DNA from: Bacillus siamensis KCTC 13613
Lineage (GTDB): Bacteria > Bacillota > Bacilli > Bacillales > Bacillaceae
Assembly (NCBI RefSeq): GCF_000262045.1
Contig: NZ_AJVF01000041.1
Span: 248,001-312,000, forward strand
Direction: 5' to 3'
Length of the DNA stretch: 64,000 bases
The first letter of the stretch is position 1. Every line of letters starts with the position of its first letter. A program made the position numbers and the translations under genes. Positions 56,014 to 64,000 of this stretch are shown here, in pieces. The notes under the pieces were generated by a model that was not told the DNA's origin, did not search any database, and saw nothing but the letters and a program-made list of their open reading frames with translations.

Positions 56014-57381
56014 ATGCATATTCTTGTTGTGGGAGTAGATTATAAATCCGCCCCTATTGAAATACGCGAAAAAATAAGTTTTCAGCCGGATGAGCTTGCA
56101 GAAGCGATGCTCCGTTTAAAAGAAGAAAAAAGCGTTCTTGAAAACATTATCGTGTCAACCTGCAACCGCACTGAAATTTATGCGGTGGTCGACCAGCTTC
56201 ATACCGGCCGTTATTATATAAAGACATTTTTATCCGAATGGTTTTCTCTGCCGAAAGAAGAGCTGTCTCCGTTTCTGAAATTTTATGAGAGCGACGCGGC
56301 GATTGAGCATTTATTCCGAGTGGCGTGCGGTTTGGATTCCATGGTCATCGGAGAAACGCAAATCCTCGGCCAGGTCCGTTCGAGCTTTAAAACAGCGCAG
56401 ACAGAAAAGACAATCGGCACCATTTTCAATGAGCTGTTTAAACAGGCGGTGACCGTCGGTAAACGCACGCATGCTGAAACCGATATCGGCGCCAATGCCG
56501 TATCCGTCAGTTACGCAGCCGTTGAACTCGCGAAAAAAATCTTCGGCTCTCTGTCAAATAAGCACATTTTGATTATCGGTGCGGGAAAAATGGGCGAGCT
56601 TGCCGCAGAAAACCTGCACGGCCAGGGCATAGGGAAAGTAACGGTCATCAACAGAACGTTTTTAAAGGCAAAAGAACTTGCTGACCGTTTTTCCGGAGAA
56701 GCGCGCAGCTTAAACCAGCTTGAACATGCACTTGCTGAAGCTGATATTTTAATCAGCTCGACAGGCGCAAGTGATTTTGTCGTGTCTAAAGATATGATGG
56801 AGAGAGCGGGCAGACAGCGGAAGGGCCGCCCGTTATTTATGGTGGATATCGCTGTTCCGAGAGACCTTGACCCTGCGCTGAACGATCTTGAAGGTGTTTT
56901 TCTGTACGATATTGACGACCTTGAAGGAATCGTTGAAGCCAACTTACAAGAACGCCGTGAAACTGCTGAAAAAGTCGAGCTGTTCATTGAAGCGGCAATT
57001 GTTGAGTTTAAGCAGTGGCTTAATACGCTCGGCGTTGTGCCGGTCATTTCGGCGCTTCGTGAAAAGGCGCTGTCTATCCAGTCCGATACGATGCAGAGCA
57101 TTGAGCGCAAGCTGCCTCATCTGACGGTAAGAGAGAAAAAGCTTCTCAGCAAACATACGAAGAGCATCATTAACCAAATGCTGCGCGATCCGATTCTGAA
57201 AGCGAAAGAGCTTGCGGCTGAAGCGGATTCTGAGGAAAAGCTGAAGCTGTTTATGCAGATTTTCGATATTGAGGATGAAGCCGGCCGTCAGCTGGACAAA
57301 AGCCTGGATAACCGCCAGACGGTTCATTCGCTTCAAAAGGCAGAAACAAAAACGGGCTTGCGTCCGCTTGTAAGTGAGTGA
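56014..57381 (+). CDS. hemA: Glutamyl-tRNA reductase
   Basis: First step of the C5 haem pathway: reduces Glu-tRNA to glutamate-1-semialdehyde with NADPH. 455 aa. The catalytic Cys50 is in [11 protein letters not shown], the NADPH motif [11 protein letters not shown] is near 189, and a C-terminal dimer helix begins about 320. First gene of hemAXCDBL, behind two PerR boxes. GGGGGTG precedes the ATG. Its stop lies seven bases before the hemX start. Confidence 0.98.
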   Translation: MHILVVGVDYKSAPIEIREKISFQPDELAEAMLRLKEEKSVLENIIVSTCNRTEIYAVVDQLHTGRYYIKTFLSEWFSLPKEELSPFLKFYESDAAIEHLFRVACGLDSMVIGETQILGQVRSSFKTAQTEKTIGTIFNELFKQAVTVGKRTHAETDIGANAVSVSYAAVELAKKIFGSLSNKHILIIGAGKMGELAAENLHGQGIGKVTVINRTFLKAKELADRFSGEARSLNQLEHALAEADILISSTGASDFVVSKDMMERAGRQRKGRPLFMVDIAVPRDLDPALNDLEGVFLYDIDDLEGIVEANLQERRETAEKVELFIEAAIVEFKQWLNTLGVVPVISALREKALSIQSDTMQSIERKLPHLTVREKKLLSKHTKSIINQMLRDPILKAKELAAEADSEEKLKLFMQIFDIEDEAGRQLDKSLDNRQTVHSLQKAETKTGLRPLVSE

Positions 57382-57388
57382 GCGCTGT

Positions 57389-58219
57389 ATGATTGATACA
57401 GCAATGGCAAGGCTTAATGAAGCGACAATTGTGATTTACGCAATAAGCGTCCTTTTTTACTTTATAGATTTTCTTCAACACAACCGGAAGGCTGGGAAAA
57501 TGGCCTTCTGGTTGCTTTCTATTGTCTGGACTCTGCAAACCGTCTATCTTTCTTACTTTATGTGGAAGACGGGCAGATTTCCGGTCTTAAATATTACAGA
57601 GGCCCTTTACTTTTATGCGTGGGTGCTTGTCACGCTCTCACTTGTTGTCACGCAGATCCTGCGGGTTGATTTTATCGTGTTTTTCACGAATGTCATCGGT
57701 TTCTCGATGATTGCGATCCATACATTTTCACCGACGGATCAGCATTCGGCCGCCTTTTCCGGCCAGCTGGTCTCAGAGCTTTTGGTCATTCATATTACAA
57801 TGGCGATTCTCTCATACGGCGCGTTTTCCCTTTCTTTTGTCTTTTCGCTTCTTTATCAGTTTCAATATTCTTTATTAAAGAAGAAAAAATGGGGAAAATG
57901 GCTGTTGAGAATTGAAGATTTGTCAAAACTTGATTATATGGCTTACGTTTTAAATGTCATCGGGGTTCCGATGCTGCTGTTAAGCCTGATATTAGGCGTG
58001 ATCTGGGCGTATGTGTCTCTGGAAACGCTGTACTGGTTTGATTCAAAAGTGCTCGGCTCGTTTATTGTGCTGCTTTTATACAGCTACTATTTATATATCA
58101 GAATGATTAAGGAACTGCAGGGAAAAGTGGCGGCGTTATGGAATTCAGCATGTTTTCTCGTGCTGATGATTAATTACTTCCTGCTCGGAAGCCTGTCGCA
58201 ATTCCATTGGTTCAGTTAA
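57389..58219 (+). CDS. hemX: HemX, membrane protein controlling HemA level
   Basis: The 276-aa protein has eight or so membrane segments ([69 protein letters not shown]) of the cytochrome c assembly-like (CcsA-like) fold. In B. subtilis it lowers the amount of HemA. ATG 57389 gives a protein of the same length as B. subtilis HemX; the ORF-extending GTG 57374 overlaps hemA. Confidence 0.94.
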   Translation: MIDTAMARLNEATIVIYAISVLFYFIDFLQHNRKAGKMAFWLLSIVWTLQTVYLSYFMWKTGRFPVLNITEALYFYAWVLVTLSLVVTQILRVDFIVFFTNVIGFSMIAIHTFSPTDQHSAAFSGQLVSELLVIHITMAILSYGAFSLSFVFSLLYQFQYSLLKKKKWGKWLLRIEDLSKLDYMAYVLNVIGVPMLLLSLILGVIWAYVSLETLYWFDSKVLGSFIVLLLYSYYLYIRMIKELQGKVAALWNSACFLVLMINYFLLGSLSQFHWFS

Positions 58220-58254
58220 CGTCACGCGCCCAAACAGATTCGGGAGGAAAGAAA

Positions 58255-59196
58255 ATGAGAACGATTAAGGTAGGTTCCAGACGGAGCAAGCTGGCTATGA
58301 CCCAGACAAAATGGGTGATTAACAAACTGAAGGAATTGAATCCTTCCTATAACTTTGAAATCCGGGAGATTGTCACAAAAGGCGACCGCATCCTCGATGT
58401 CACACTGTCAAAAGTGGGCGGCAAAGGTTTGTTTGTCAAAGAGATTGAACAGGCGCTGCTGCATCTGGAGATTGATATGGCGGTCCACAGCATGAAAGAC
58501 ATGCCCGCTGTTTTGCCTGATGGTCTTGTCATCGGCTGCATACCAAAACGTGAGGATCCGCGTGATGCGCTGATTTCGAAGGGGCATCAAAAGCTGGAGG
58601 ACATAAAAGAAGGCGGCATTATCGGCACCAGCAGTTTAAGAAGAAGCGCCCAGATTCTTGCTGAGCGTCCTGATCTTACTATTAAGTGGATCAGAGGAAA
58701 CATAGATACGAGACTTCAAAAGCTTGAGACGGAGGATTACGATGCGATTATTTTAGCTGCTGCGGGTCTTTCAAGAATGGGCTGGAAAGATGATGTCGTA
58801 TCTGAATTCCTCGAACCGGACCGCTGTCTGCCTGCGGTCGGCCAAGGCGCTCTTGCCATTGAATGCAGAGAGTCGGATGAGGAGCTTTTGAAGCTGTTTG
58901 CGCAATTCACCGATGAGTATACGCAGCGCACGGTGGCAGCCGAACGGGCTTTCTTACACGCGATGGAAGGCGGCTGCCAGGTGCCGATTGCCGGGTATGC
59001 GTCCGTCAATGACAGGGATGAAGTTGAGCTGGTCGGTCTGGTTGCATCTCCGGACGGAAAGACGATTTATAAAGAAACAGCGGCGGGACATGATCCGGAA
59101 GAAATCGGGAAACGCTGTGCGGCGCAGATGTCTGAAAAAGGAGCGAAAGACTTAATCGACAGCGTGAAACAGGAGCTCGATCAGGATGGCAAATGA
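58255..59196 (+). CDS. hemC: Porphobilinogen deaminase (hydroxymethylbilane synthase)
   Basis: Joins four porphobilinogens into hydroxymethylbilane. 313 aa with [18 protein letters not shown], catalytic-region [20 protein letters not shown], and the dipyrromethane cofactor Cys241 in [21 protein letters not shown] precedes the ATG; the longer frame from 58207 overlaps hemX. The end overlaps hemD by 11 bases. Confidence 0.98.
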   Translation: MRTIKVGSRRSKLAMTQTKWVINKLKELNPSYNFEIREIVTKGDRILDVTLSKVGGKGLFVKEIEQALLHLEIDMAVHSMKDMPAVLPDGLVIGCIPKREDPRDALISKGHQKLEDIKEGGIIGTSSLRRSAQILAERPDLTIKWIRGNIDTRLQKLETEDYDAIILAAAGLSRMGWKDDVVSEFLEPDRCLPAVGQGALAIECRESDEELLKLFAQFTDEYTQRTVAAERAFLHAMEGGCQVPIAGYASVNDRDEVELVGLVASPDGKTIYKETAAGHDPEEIGKRCAAQMSEKGAKDLIDSVKQELDQDGK

Positions 59197-59968
59197 CCTT
59201 CCTTTACAAGGAAAGACCGTGCTTGTCACCCGGAACAAAAGACAGGCCGCTCCGTTTCGAAAAAAAGTGGAGGCGCTCGGCGGAACGGCTGTTTCCGCTT
59301 CGCTGATCGCTTTTCAGGAAGCGCTCCCGGATGAATGCGCGGACAGTCTCCGGGAAGACCTTTCTGAGCCGGGATGGCTTGTGTTTACAAGCGTAAACGG
59401 CGTCCGGTTCTTTTTTTCCTACCTTGATCGGCACGGTCTTGCGCTTTCCGGACGGAAAAAAATCGCAGCCGTCGGTGAAAAGACTGCGCGAGCCTTGAAA
59501 GAGCGGGGAGCCGGGACGGATGCGATGCCTGACGAGTATGTGGCCGAATGTCTGGCTGATACATTAAAACGGCACGCATCAGCTGCCGAACCCATTTCAG
59601 TGATAAAGGGCAATTTATCACGTGATGTCATAAAAGCGGGGCTTGAGCCGCTTGGCTATCAAATAAGGGAATGGGTATTGTACAATACCATTCAGGATGA
59701 ACAAGGCATGGACGAGCTGAGACAGGCTGCATCCCGCTCTCATTTTGATTTTATTACATTTACCAGTTCATCGGCGGTGCATACGTTTATGCATGCGGTC
59801 GGAAACGGAGAAAAAGCGTGGAAAAACAGCGGCGCGAGCTATATCAGCATCGGCCCTTTGACAGAGAAAGCGCTATTGGAATACGGGATCTCATCCCATG
59901 TGCCTGACACTTATACGATTGAAGGCATGCTGGACGTCATGTGCAGCATGTCGGGAAAGGATAGATAA
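59186..59968 (+). CDS. hemD: Uroporphyrinogen-III synthase
   Basis: Closes and inverts ring D to make uroporphyrinogen III. The 260-aa protein shows the weakly conserved family pattern ([65 protein letters not shown]). The gene overlaps hemC at the start and hemB at the end (TAATG). Confidence 0.95.
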   Translation: MANDLPLQGKTVLVTRNKRQAAPFRKKVEALGGTAVSASLIAFQEALPDECADSLREDLSEPGWLVFTSVNGVRFFFSYLDRHGLALSGRKKIAAVGEKTARALKERGAGTDAMPDEYVAECLADTLKRHASAAEPISVIKGNLSRDVIKAGLEPLGYQIREWVLYNTIQDEQGMDELRQAASRSHFDFITFTSSSAVHTFMHAVGNGEKAWKNSGASYISIGPLTEKALLEYGISSHVPDTYTIEGMLDVMCSMSGKDR

Positions 59969-60945
59969 TGATGAATCAAACATTTAACAGACACCGCCGT
60001 TTGCGCGCGAACGCTGCGATGAGAGATTTAGTAAGAGAAACACGTCTTCACCCTTCAGATTTTATTTACCCTCTATTTGTCGTTGAAGGGCTTGAAGGAA
60101 AAAAAGAAGTTTCTTCCATGCCGGGGGTTTACCATGTATCCCTTGATTTATTGAAGGATGAGATGGCTGAGCTGATATCACTCGGCATTAAATCGGTCAT
60201 CGTTTTCGGCGTGCCTGAAGAAAAAGATGCCTGCGGAACACAGGCTTTTCACGATCACGGCATTGTGCAAAAAGGGATTGCTGAAATTAAAAAGCATTAT
60301 CCTGAAATGATCGTCATCGCTGATACATGCCTCTGCGAATACACGGACCACGGCCATTGCGGTGTCGTCAAAGACGGAGAAATCCTCAATGACGAGTCGC
60401 TTGAACTGCTGGCTCAGACAGCCGTCAGCCAAGCCAAAGCAGGCGCTGACATCATCGCTCCTTCAAATATGATGGACGGTTTCGTCACAGTGATCAGAGA
60501 AGCGCTTGACAAAGAAGGGTTCACAAATATTCCGATCATGTCTTATGCAGTGAAATATTCAAGTGAATTTTACGGCCCGTTCCGCGATGCGGCTGACAGC
60601 ACGCCGCAGTTCGGCGACCGAAAAACTTATCAGATGGATCCGGCCAACCGCCTGGAAGCGCTTCGTGAGGCAGAATCAGACGCCGCAGAAGGCGCTGACT
60701 TTTTAATCGTCAAACCGTCTATGTCATACTTAGATATTATGCGTGATGTGAAAAACCGCCATCACCTGCCGCTGGTCGCTTATAATGTGAGCGGGGAGTA
60801 TTCCATGGTGAAAGCTGCAGCCCAGAACGGCTGGATTAAAGAAAAAGAAATGGTGCTTGAAATTTTAACGAGCATGAAACGTGCAGGCGCTGATCTGATT
60901 ATGACGTATCATGCAAAAGACGCAGCAAAATGGCTTGCTGAGTAA
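59968..60945 (+). CDS. hemB: Delta-aminolevulinic acid dehydratase (porphobilinogen synthase)
   Basis: Condenses two aminolevulinate molecules. 325 aa. Zinc cysteines are in [14 protein letters not shown]; the two active-site lysines are in [15 protein letters not shown] and [10 protein letters not shown]. Start ATG 59968 or the adjacent ATG 59971. Part of the haem operon. Confidence 0.98.
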   Translation: MMNQTFNRHRRLRANAAMRDLVRETRLHPSDFIYPLFVVEGLEGKKEVSSMPGVYHVSLDLLKDEMAELISLGIKSVIVFGVPEEKDACGTQAFHDHGIVQKGIAEIKKHYPEMIVIADTCLCEYTDHGHCGVVKDGEILNDESLELLAQTAVSQAKAGADIIAPSNMMDGFVTVIREALDKEGFTNIPIMSYAVKYSSEFYGPFRDAADSTPQFGDRKTYQMDPANRLEALREAESDAAEGADFLIVKPSMSYLDIMRDVKNRHHLPLVAYNVSGEYSMVKAAAQNGWIKEKEMVLEILTSMKRAGADLIMTYHAKDAAKWLAE

Positions 60946-60973
60946 CGATTTCATTTGACGGGAGCTGAGGCAG

Positions 60974-62263
60974 ATGAGAAGCTATGAAAAATCAAAAGCC
61001 GCTTTTAAAGAAGCGCAGAAACTGATGCCGGGCGGAGTGAACAGTCCGGTGCGCGCGTTTAAATCAGTTGATATGGATCCGATTTTTATGCAGCGCGGCA
61101 AAGGATCGAAAATTTTTGATATTGACGGCAATGAATATATTGACTATGTGCTGAGCTGGGGACCGCTCATTTTGGGCCACACCAATGACCGCGTCGTTGA
61201 AAGCCTGAAAAAAGTAGCAGAAAACGGGACAAGTTTCGGGGCATCCACTGAAGTGGAAAACGAACTGGCCAAATTGGTCATTGACCGTGTGCCGTCTGTT
61301 GAAATCGTGCGGATGGTCAGCTCCGGCACAGAGGCGACAATGAGCGCCCTTCGTCTGGCAAGAGGATATACCGGCCGCAACAAAATTTTAAAATTCGAAG
61401 GCTGTTACCACGGCCACGGTGATTCACTGCTGATCAAAGCGGGATCGGGAGTGGCGACACTCGGTCTTCCGGACAGCCCGGGTGTACCTGAAGGGATTGC
61501 GATGAATACGATTACCGTTCCGTACAACGACTTGGAAAGCGTTGCACTCGCATTCCGGGAGTACGGTGAAGATATCGCCGGAGTCATTGTTGAGCCGGTA
61601 GCCGGCAATATGGGCGTTGTTCCGCCGCAGGAAGGGTTTTTACAAGGGCTTCGTGACATTACGGAACAATATGGCGCGCTGCTCATTTTTGATGAGGTTA
61701 TGACCGGTTTTCGCGTGGACTATAACTGTGCGCAAGGATATTTCGGCGTGACGCCTGATTTAACTTGTCTCGGCAAAGTCATCGGCGGCGGTCTTCCTGT
61801 CGGTGCGTATGGCGGCAAAGCCGAAATCATGGAAAGAATCGCTCCGAGCGGTCCGATCTACCAGGCGGGAACCTTGTCAGGGAATCCGCTTGCCATGACA
61901 GCGGGACTTGAGACGTTACAGCAGCTCACACCTGAATCTTATCAAGAATTTGTGAAAAAAGGCGATATGCTTGAAGAAGGCATTTCAAAAGCCGCTGAAG
62001 CACATGGGATTCCGCACACGTTTAACCGTGCGGGTTCAATGATCGGATTCTTTTTCACAAACGAGCCTGTCATTAACTATGAAACAGCCAAATCATCTGA
62101 TTTAAAGCTGTTCGCCAAATATTATAAAGGGATGGCTGACGCAGGCGTATTTCTGCCGCCGTCTCAATTTGAAGGATTGTTTCTCTCCACTGCGCATACA
62201 ATGGAGGATATCGAAAAAACCATTCAAGCTGCTGAGAAAGTGTTCCAGGCGATCAGCCGCTGA
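60974..62263 (+). CDS. hemL: Glutamate-1-semialdehyde aminotransferase
   Basis: PLP-dependent aminomutase that makes 5-aminolevulinate. 429 aa with [39 protein letters not shown], and PLP lysine Lys268 in [27 protein letters not shown] precedes the start. Last gene of the operon before a terminator. It functionally follows HemA, the first gene. Confidence 0.98.
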   Translation: MRSYEKSKAAFKEAQKLMPGGVNSPVRAFKSVDMDPIFMQRGKGSKIFDIDGNEYIDYVLSWGPLILGHTNDRVVESLKKVAENGTSFGASTEVENELAKLVIDRVPSVEIVRMVSSGTEATMSALRLARGYTGRNKILKFEGCYHGHGDSLLIKAGSGVATLGLPDSPGVPEGIAMNTITVPYNDLESVALAFREYGEDIAGVIVEPVAGNMGVVPPQEGFLQGLRDITEQYGALLIFDEVMTGFRVDYNCAQGYFGVTPDLTCLGKVIGGGLPVGAYGGKAEIMERIAPSGPIYQAGTLSGNPLAMTAGLETLQQLTPESYQEFVKKGDMLEEGISKAAEAHGIPHTFNRAGSMIGFFFTNEPVINYETAKSSDLKLFAKYYKGMADAGVFLPPSQFEGLFLSTAHTMEDIEKTIQAAEKVFQAISR

Positions 62264-62269
62264 TACCGA

Positions 62270-62306
62270 AAAGCCGATGCAAGAAAGTCTTGTATCGGCT
62301 TTTTTC
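62270..62306 (+). terminator. Terminator of the hem operon
   Basis: AAAAGCCGATGCAAGA and TCTTGTATCGGCTTTTTT pair with one mismatch. Confidence 0.92.
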
Positions 62307-62319
62307 AATGCCTCCTTTA

Positions 62320-62348
62320 TCATATTTATCCATATTGCGGCATACACC
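62320..62348 (+). promoter_or_regulatory. Sigma-E-type promoter of spoVID
   Basis: TCATATT (62320-62326), 14 bases, CATACACC (62341-62348). This is a near-complete fit to the sigma-E consensus (KMATATT, CATACAHT). spoVID belongs to the sigma-E regulon in B. subtilis. Confidence 0.75.
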
Positions 62349-62395
62349 TTTAGTGACATCTAATTGTAAGGATTAGATGAAAGGAGGATATGAAC

Positions 62396-63946
62396 TTGCC
62401 GCATAATCACCGGTTGCAATTTTCTGTTGAAGAATCAATCTGTTTCCAAAAAGGACAGGAAGTTTCTGAATTACTTTCGATTTCATTAGACCCTGATATC
62501 AGGGTGCAGGAAGTAAATGATTATGTCTCAATTAAAGGATCATTAGAACTTACTGGCGAGTACAACATAGATCACAGCAGTCAATTCGAAGAGCTTGGAA
62601 GAGAGCTGAGACATGTAGAGGAAGTGAGGGCGAGGGAGGATGGCACAGCTGAGCTCCTTCATTGCTTCCCGGTGGATATCACGATTCCGAAAAATAAAGT
62701 GAGCCACCTCAATGACGTCTTCGTTTTTATTGATGCCTTTGATTATCAGTTAACGGATTCAAGGATTTTAACCATTCAGGCTGATTTGGCAATTGAAGGG
62801 CTGCTTGAGGAATCCGAGCCAAAAGAGCCGGAGATCCCTCTGTATGTGGCGCCTGAATTTGCCAGAGAAGAAATGATCAATCTGGCTGACCATCGCTCTG
62901 AGGAAGAAAACGAACCTGAATTAGTGATACGCCATAGGCATGAAGAACCTCTGCCTGAAGCTGAAGAACCCCTGGCTCTATCAGAAGAAGCGGCACAAGA
63001 AGTCGGGGAGAATGAGGAAGAGACTCCGCCTATACTCAGGCAGGAGGAAGAAGAGGAGGCTGAGGAAACTGAAGAACCTGCCCCTGGTCTGAGGCTGGAA
63101 GAGGCGCCGGAACCTGTCTCATATACTGAGCCTCCCCCTCCCGCTGCCATCCTGGAGGAAGAAGAGCCGGAAGAGGCTGAGGAGCTTGAGGAGCCTGCAA
63201 TCATGGCGGCTGAGAGGAATGAACCTGTATCTGAGGATGATTCAGCGGAAATGCTTGAAGAAACAGCAGATGATGTTGAACCGTTTTCCCCTGCTTTTAC
63301 TCTGACCCCGCATGCCGATAAAGCAGAGATTGAGGAACTGCCCGTCCTTCAAAAAGAAGAGCAGCCTGAGGCTGAACCGCTTCTCCGTCAGAGTGATCAA
63401 GAGGAGGCGGAAGAAGCCGAAGATGAGACTGCGGTTTTTGAAGAAGAGCAGGCGCCTGCTTATCGCGAGTTCGTTCCGGAACCGCGGGAAGAGGAATTTT
63501 ACAGCGCACCTAAGTTTCTTGAGGAAGAAGCTCAGGCTGATGAAGGATTTGAAGTTGAGGTGAGGAAGATGGCGCAGCCGGAGGAGGAAACCGGGGAGCC
63601 TCTTGATTTGTCCTTTCAGTTTTCCAAACTGCCTCCTGAGGAACCGGCGGCATCTGAGCCGTCTGAGCCGCTTAAAGCAAGAGAGAATCAAGAAGCGGCA
63701 TCGAAAACGGAGCAGAGGGAAAATGACAACTCTCATTATTTGACGAAATTATTTACCAGAGAAGAAGAAAAGTTTTCAAGAATGAAAATCTGCATCGTAC
63801 AGCAGCAAGATACAATCGACCGGGTGTGTGAACGATATGACATCACATCCCAGCAGCTCATCAGAACGAATGCTTTATCGTTTGATGACGAACTGGAAGA
63901 AGGTCAGCTTCTGTATATACCTGAATATAATAACAGCCATGCGTAA
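62396..63946 (+). CDS. spoVID: Spore coat morphogenesis protein SpoVID
   Basis: Mother-cell protein that encases the forespore and anchors SafA and other coat proteins. From TTG 62396 (AAGGAGG eight bases upstream) it begins MPHNHRLQFSVEESICFQKG; ATG 62390 is too close to that site. The N-terminal ~140 residues form the conserved beta domain; a long acidic Glu/Pro-rich region follows (about 150-430); a C-terminal LysM module (KICIVQQQDTIDRVCERYDI; LEEGQLLYIPEY) completes 516 aa. LysM is needed for peptide/SafA-related functions and contact with lipid II in B. subtilis. Confidence 0.96.
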   Translation: MPHNHRLQFSVEESICFQKGQEVSELLSISLDPDIRVQEVNDYVSIKGSLELTGEYNIDHSSQFEELGRELRHVEEVRAREDGTAELLHCFPVDITIPKNKVSHLNDVFVFIDAFDYQLTDSRILTIQADLAIEGLLEESEPKEPEIPLYVAPEFAREEMINLADHRSEEENEPELVIRHRHEEPLPEAEEPLALSEEAAQEVGENEEETPPILRQEEEEEAEETEEPAPGLRLEEAPEPVSYTEPPPPAAILEEEEPEEAEELEEPAIMAAERNEPVSEDDSAEMLEETADDVEPFSPAFTLTPHADKAEIEELPVLQKEEQPEAEPLLRQSDQEEAEEAEDETAVFEEEQAPAYREFVPEPREEEFYSAPKFLEEEAQADEGFEVEVRKMAQPEEETGEPLDLSFQFSKLPPEEPAASEPSEPLKARENQEAASKTEQRENDNSHYLTKLFTREEEKFSRMKICIVQQQDTIDRVCERYDITSQQLIRTNALSFDDELEEGQLLYIPEYNNSHA

Positions 63947-63970
63947 GCACAAAGAGGCCGTAAAAATGTG

Positions 63971-64000
63971 GTGAATGGAATGGAAGCAGTCCAATCAGTG
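63971..64000 (+). CDS. ysxE: Start of ysxE (3' part outside the window)
   Basis: GTG AAT GGA ATG GAA GCA begins a frame (VNGMEAVQSV) that stays open to the end of the window. AAAGAGG lies 13 bases upstream; the ATG at 63980 is an alternative start. In B. subtilis ysxE, a CotS-like kinase-fold coat protein, follows spoVID. Assignment rests on synteny. Confidence 0.6.
   Translation, partial: MNGMEAVQSV

Noticed and set aside
62776-63204. A Ser-rich minus-strand frame in spoVID
   Set aside because: It is the complement of the Glu-rich (GAA/GAG) region of spoVID; Glu codons read as Ser/Leu on the other strand.

Overview
The window comes from a chromosome of the Bacillus subtilis group. The gene order gerE'–ysmB–racE–gerM–rph–ysnA–ysnB–tRNA-Arg–(T-box)ilvB-ilvH-ilvC-leuA-leuB-leuC-leuD–ysoA–tig–clpX–lonB–lonA–ysxC–ysxD–hemA-hemX-hemC-hemD-hemB-hemL–spoVID–ysxE is that of B. 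subtilis. The protein sequences are close to B. subtilis without being identical, so a relative such as B. velezensis or B. amyloliquefaciens is likely; this is judged from remembered sequences, not from a search.

About the first 31.5 kb is the right-hand part of a contractile-tailed prophage. Its left end, with replication and immunity genes, lies outside the window. The rightward late operon runs: late regulator, small and large terminase, portal, scaffold, major capsid, head-tail connectors, tail sheath and tube, frameshifted tail chaperone, tape measure with a lytic transglycosylase domain, LysM protein, hub, baseplate proteins, fibre, XkdX-like protein, XhlA-like protein, holin and amidase endolysin. 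Between the endolysin and the integrase lies an accessory zone (23.9-29.8 kb) of small units in both orientations. These are a membrane protein pair, two tiny membrane peptides with an HTH protein, a leftward operon of exported proteins, a Rap-Phr quorum-sensing pair whose Phr carries ERPVGT twice, and an SOS-linked cluster including a protein that is only the LexA DNA-binding domain. A large serine recombinase closes the element.

Immediately after the recombinase the sequence becomes the last ~28 codons of gerE, the late mother-cell sporulation regulator. The prophage therefore appears to split gerE, in the manner of the skin element in sigK and SPbeta in spsM. This, the doubled Phr peptide and the LexA-like protein are the most interesting points.

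From 31.6 kb on the sequence is orthodox core chromosome: cell-wall glutamate racemase, germination protein GerM, RNA and nucleotide housekeeping, two nearly identical tRNA-Arg genes, the branched-chain amino-acid operon with recognisable TnrA, CcpA and leucine T-box control, protein quality control (trigger factor, ClpX, two Lon proteases), a GTPase for ribosome assembly, the haem operon under tandem PerR boxes, and the spore coat morphogenesis gene spoVID with a sigma-E-type promoter.
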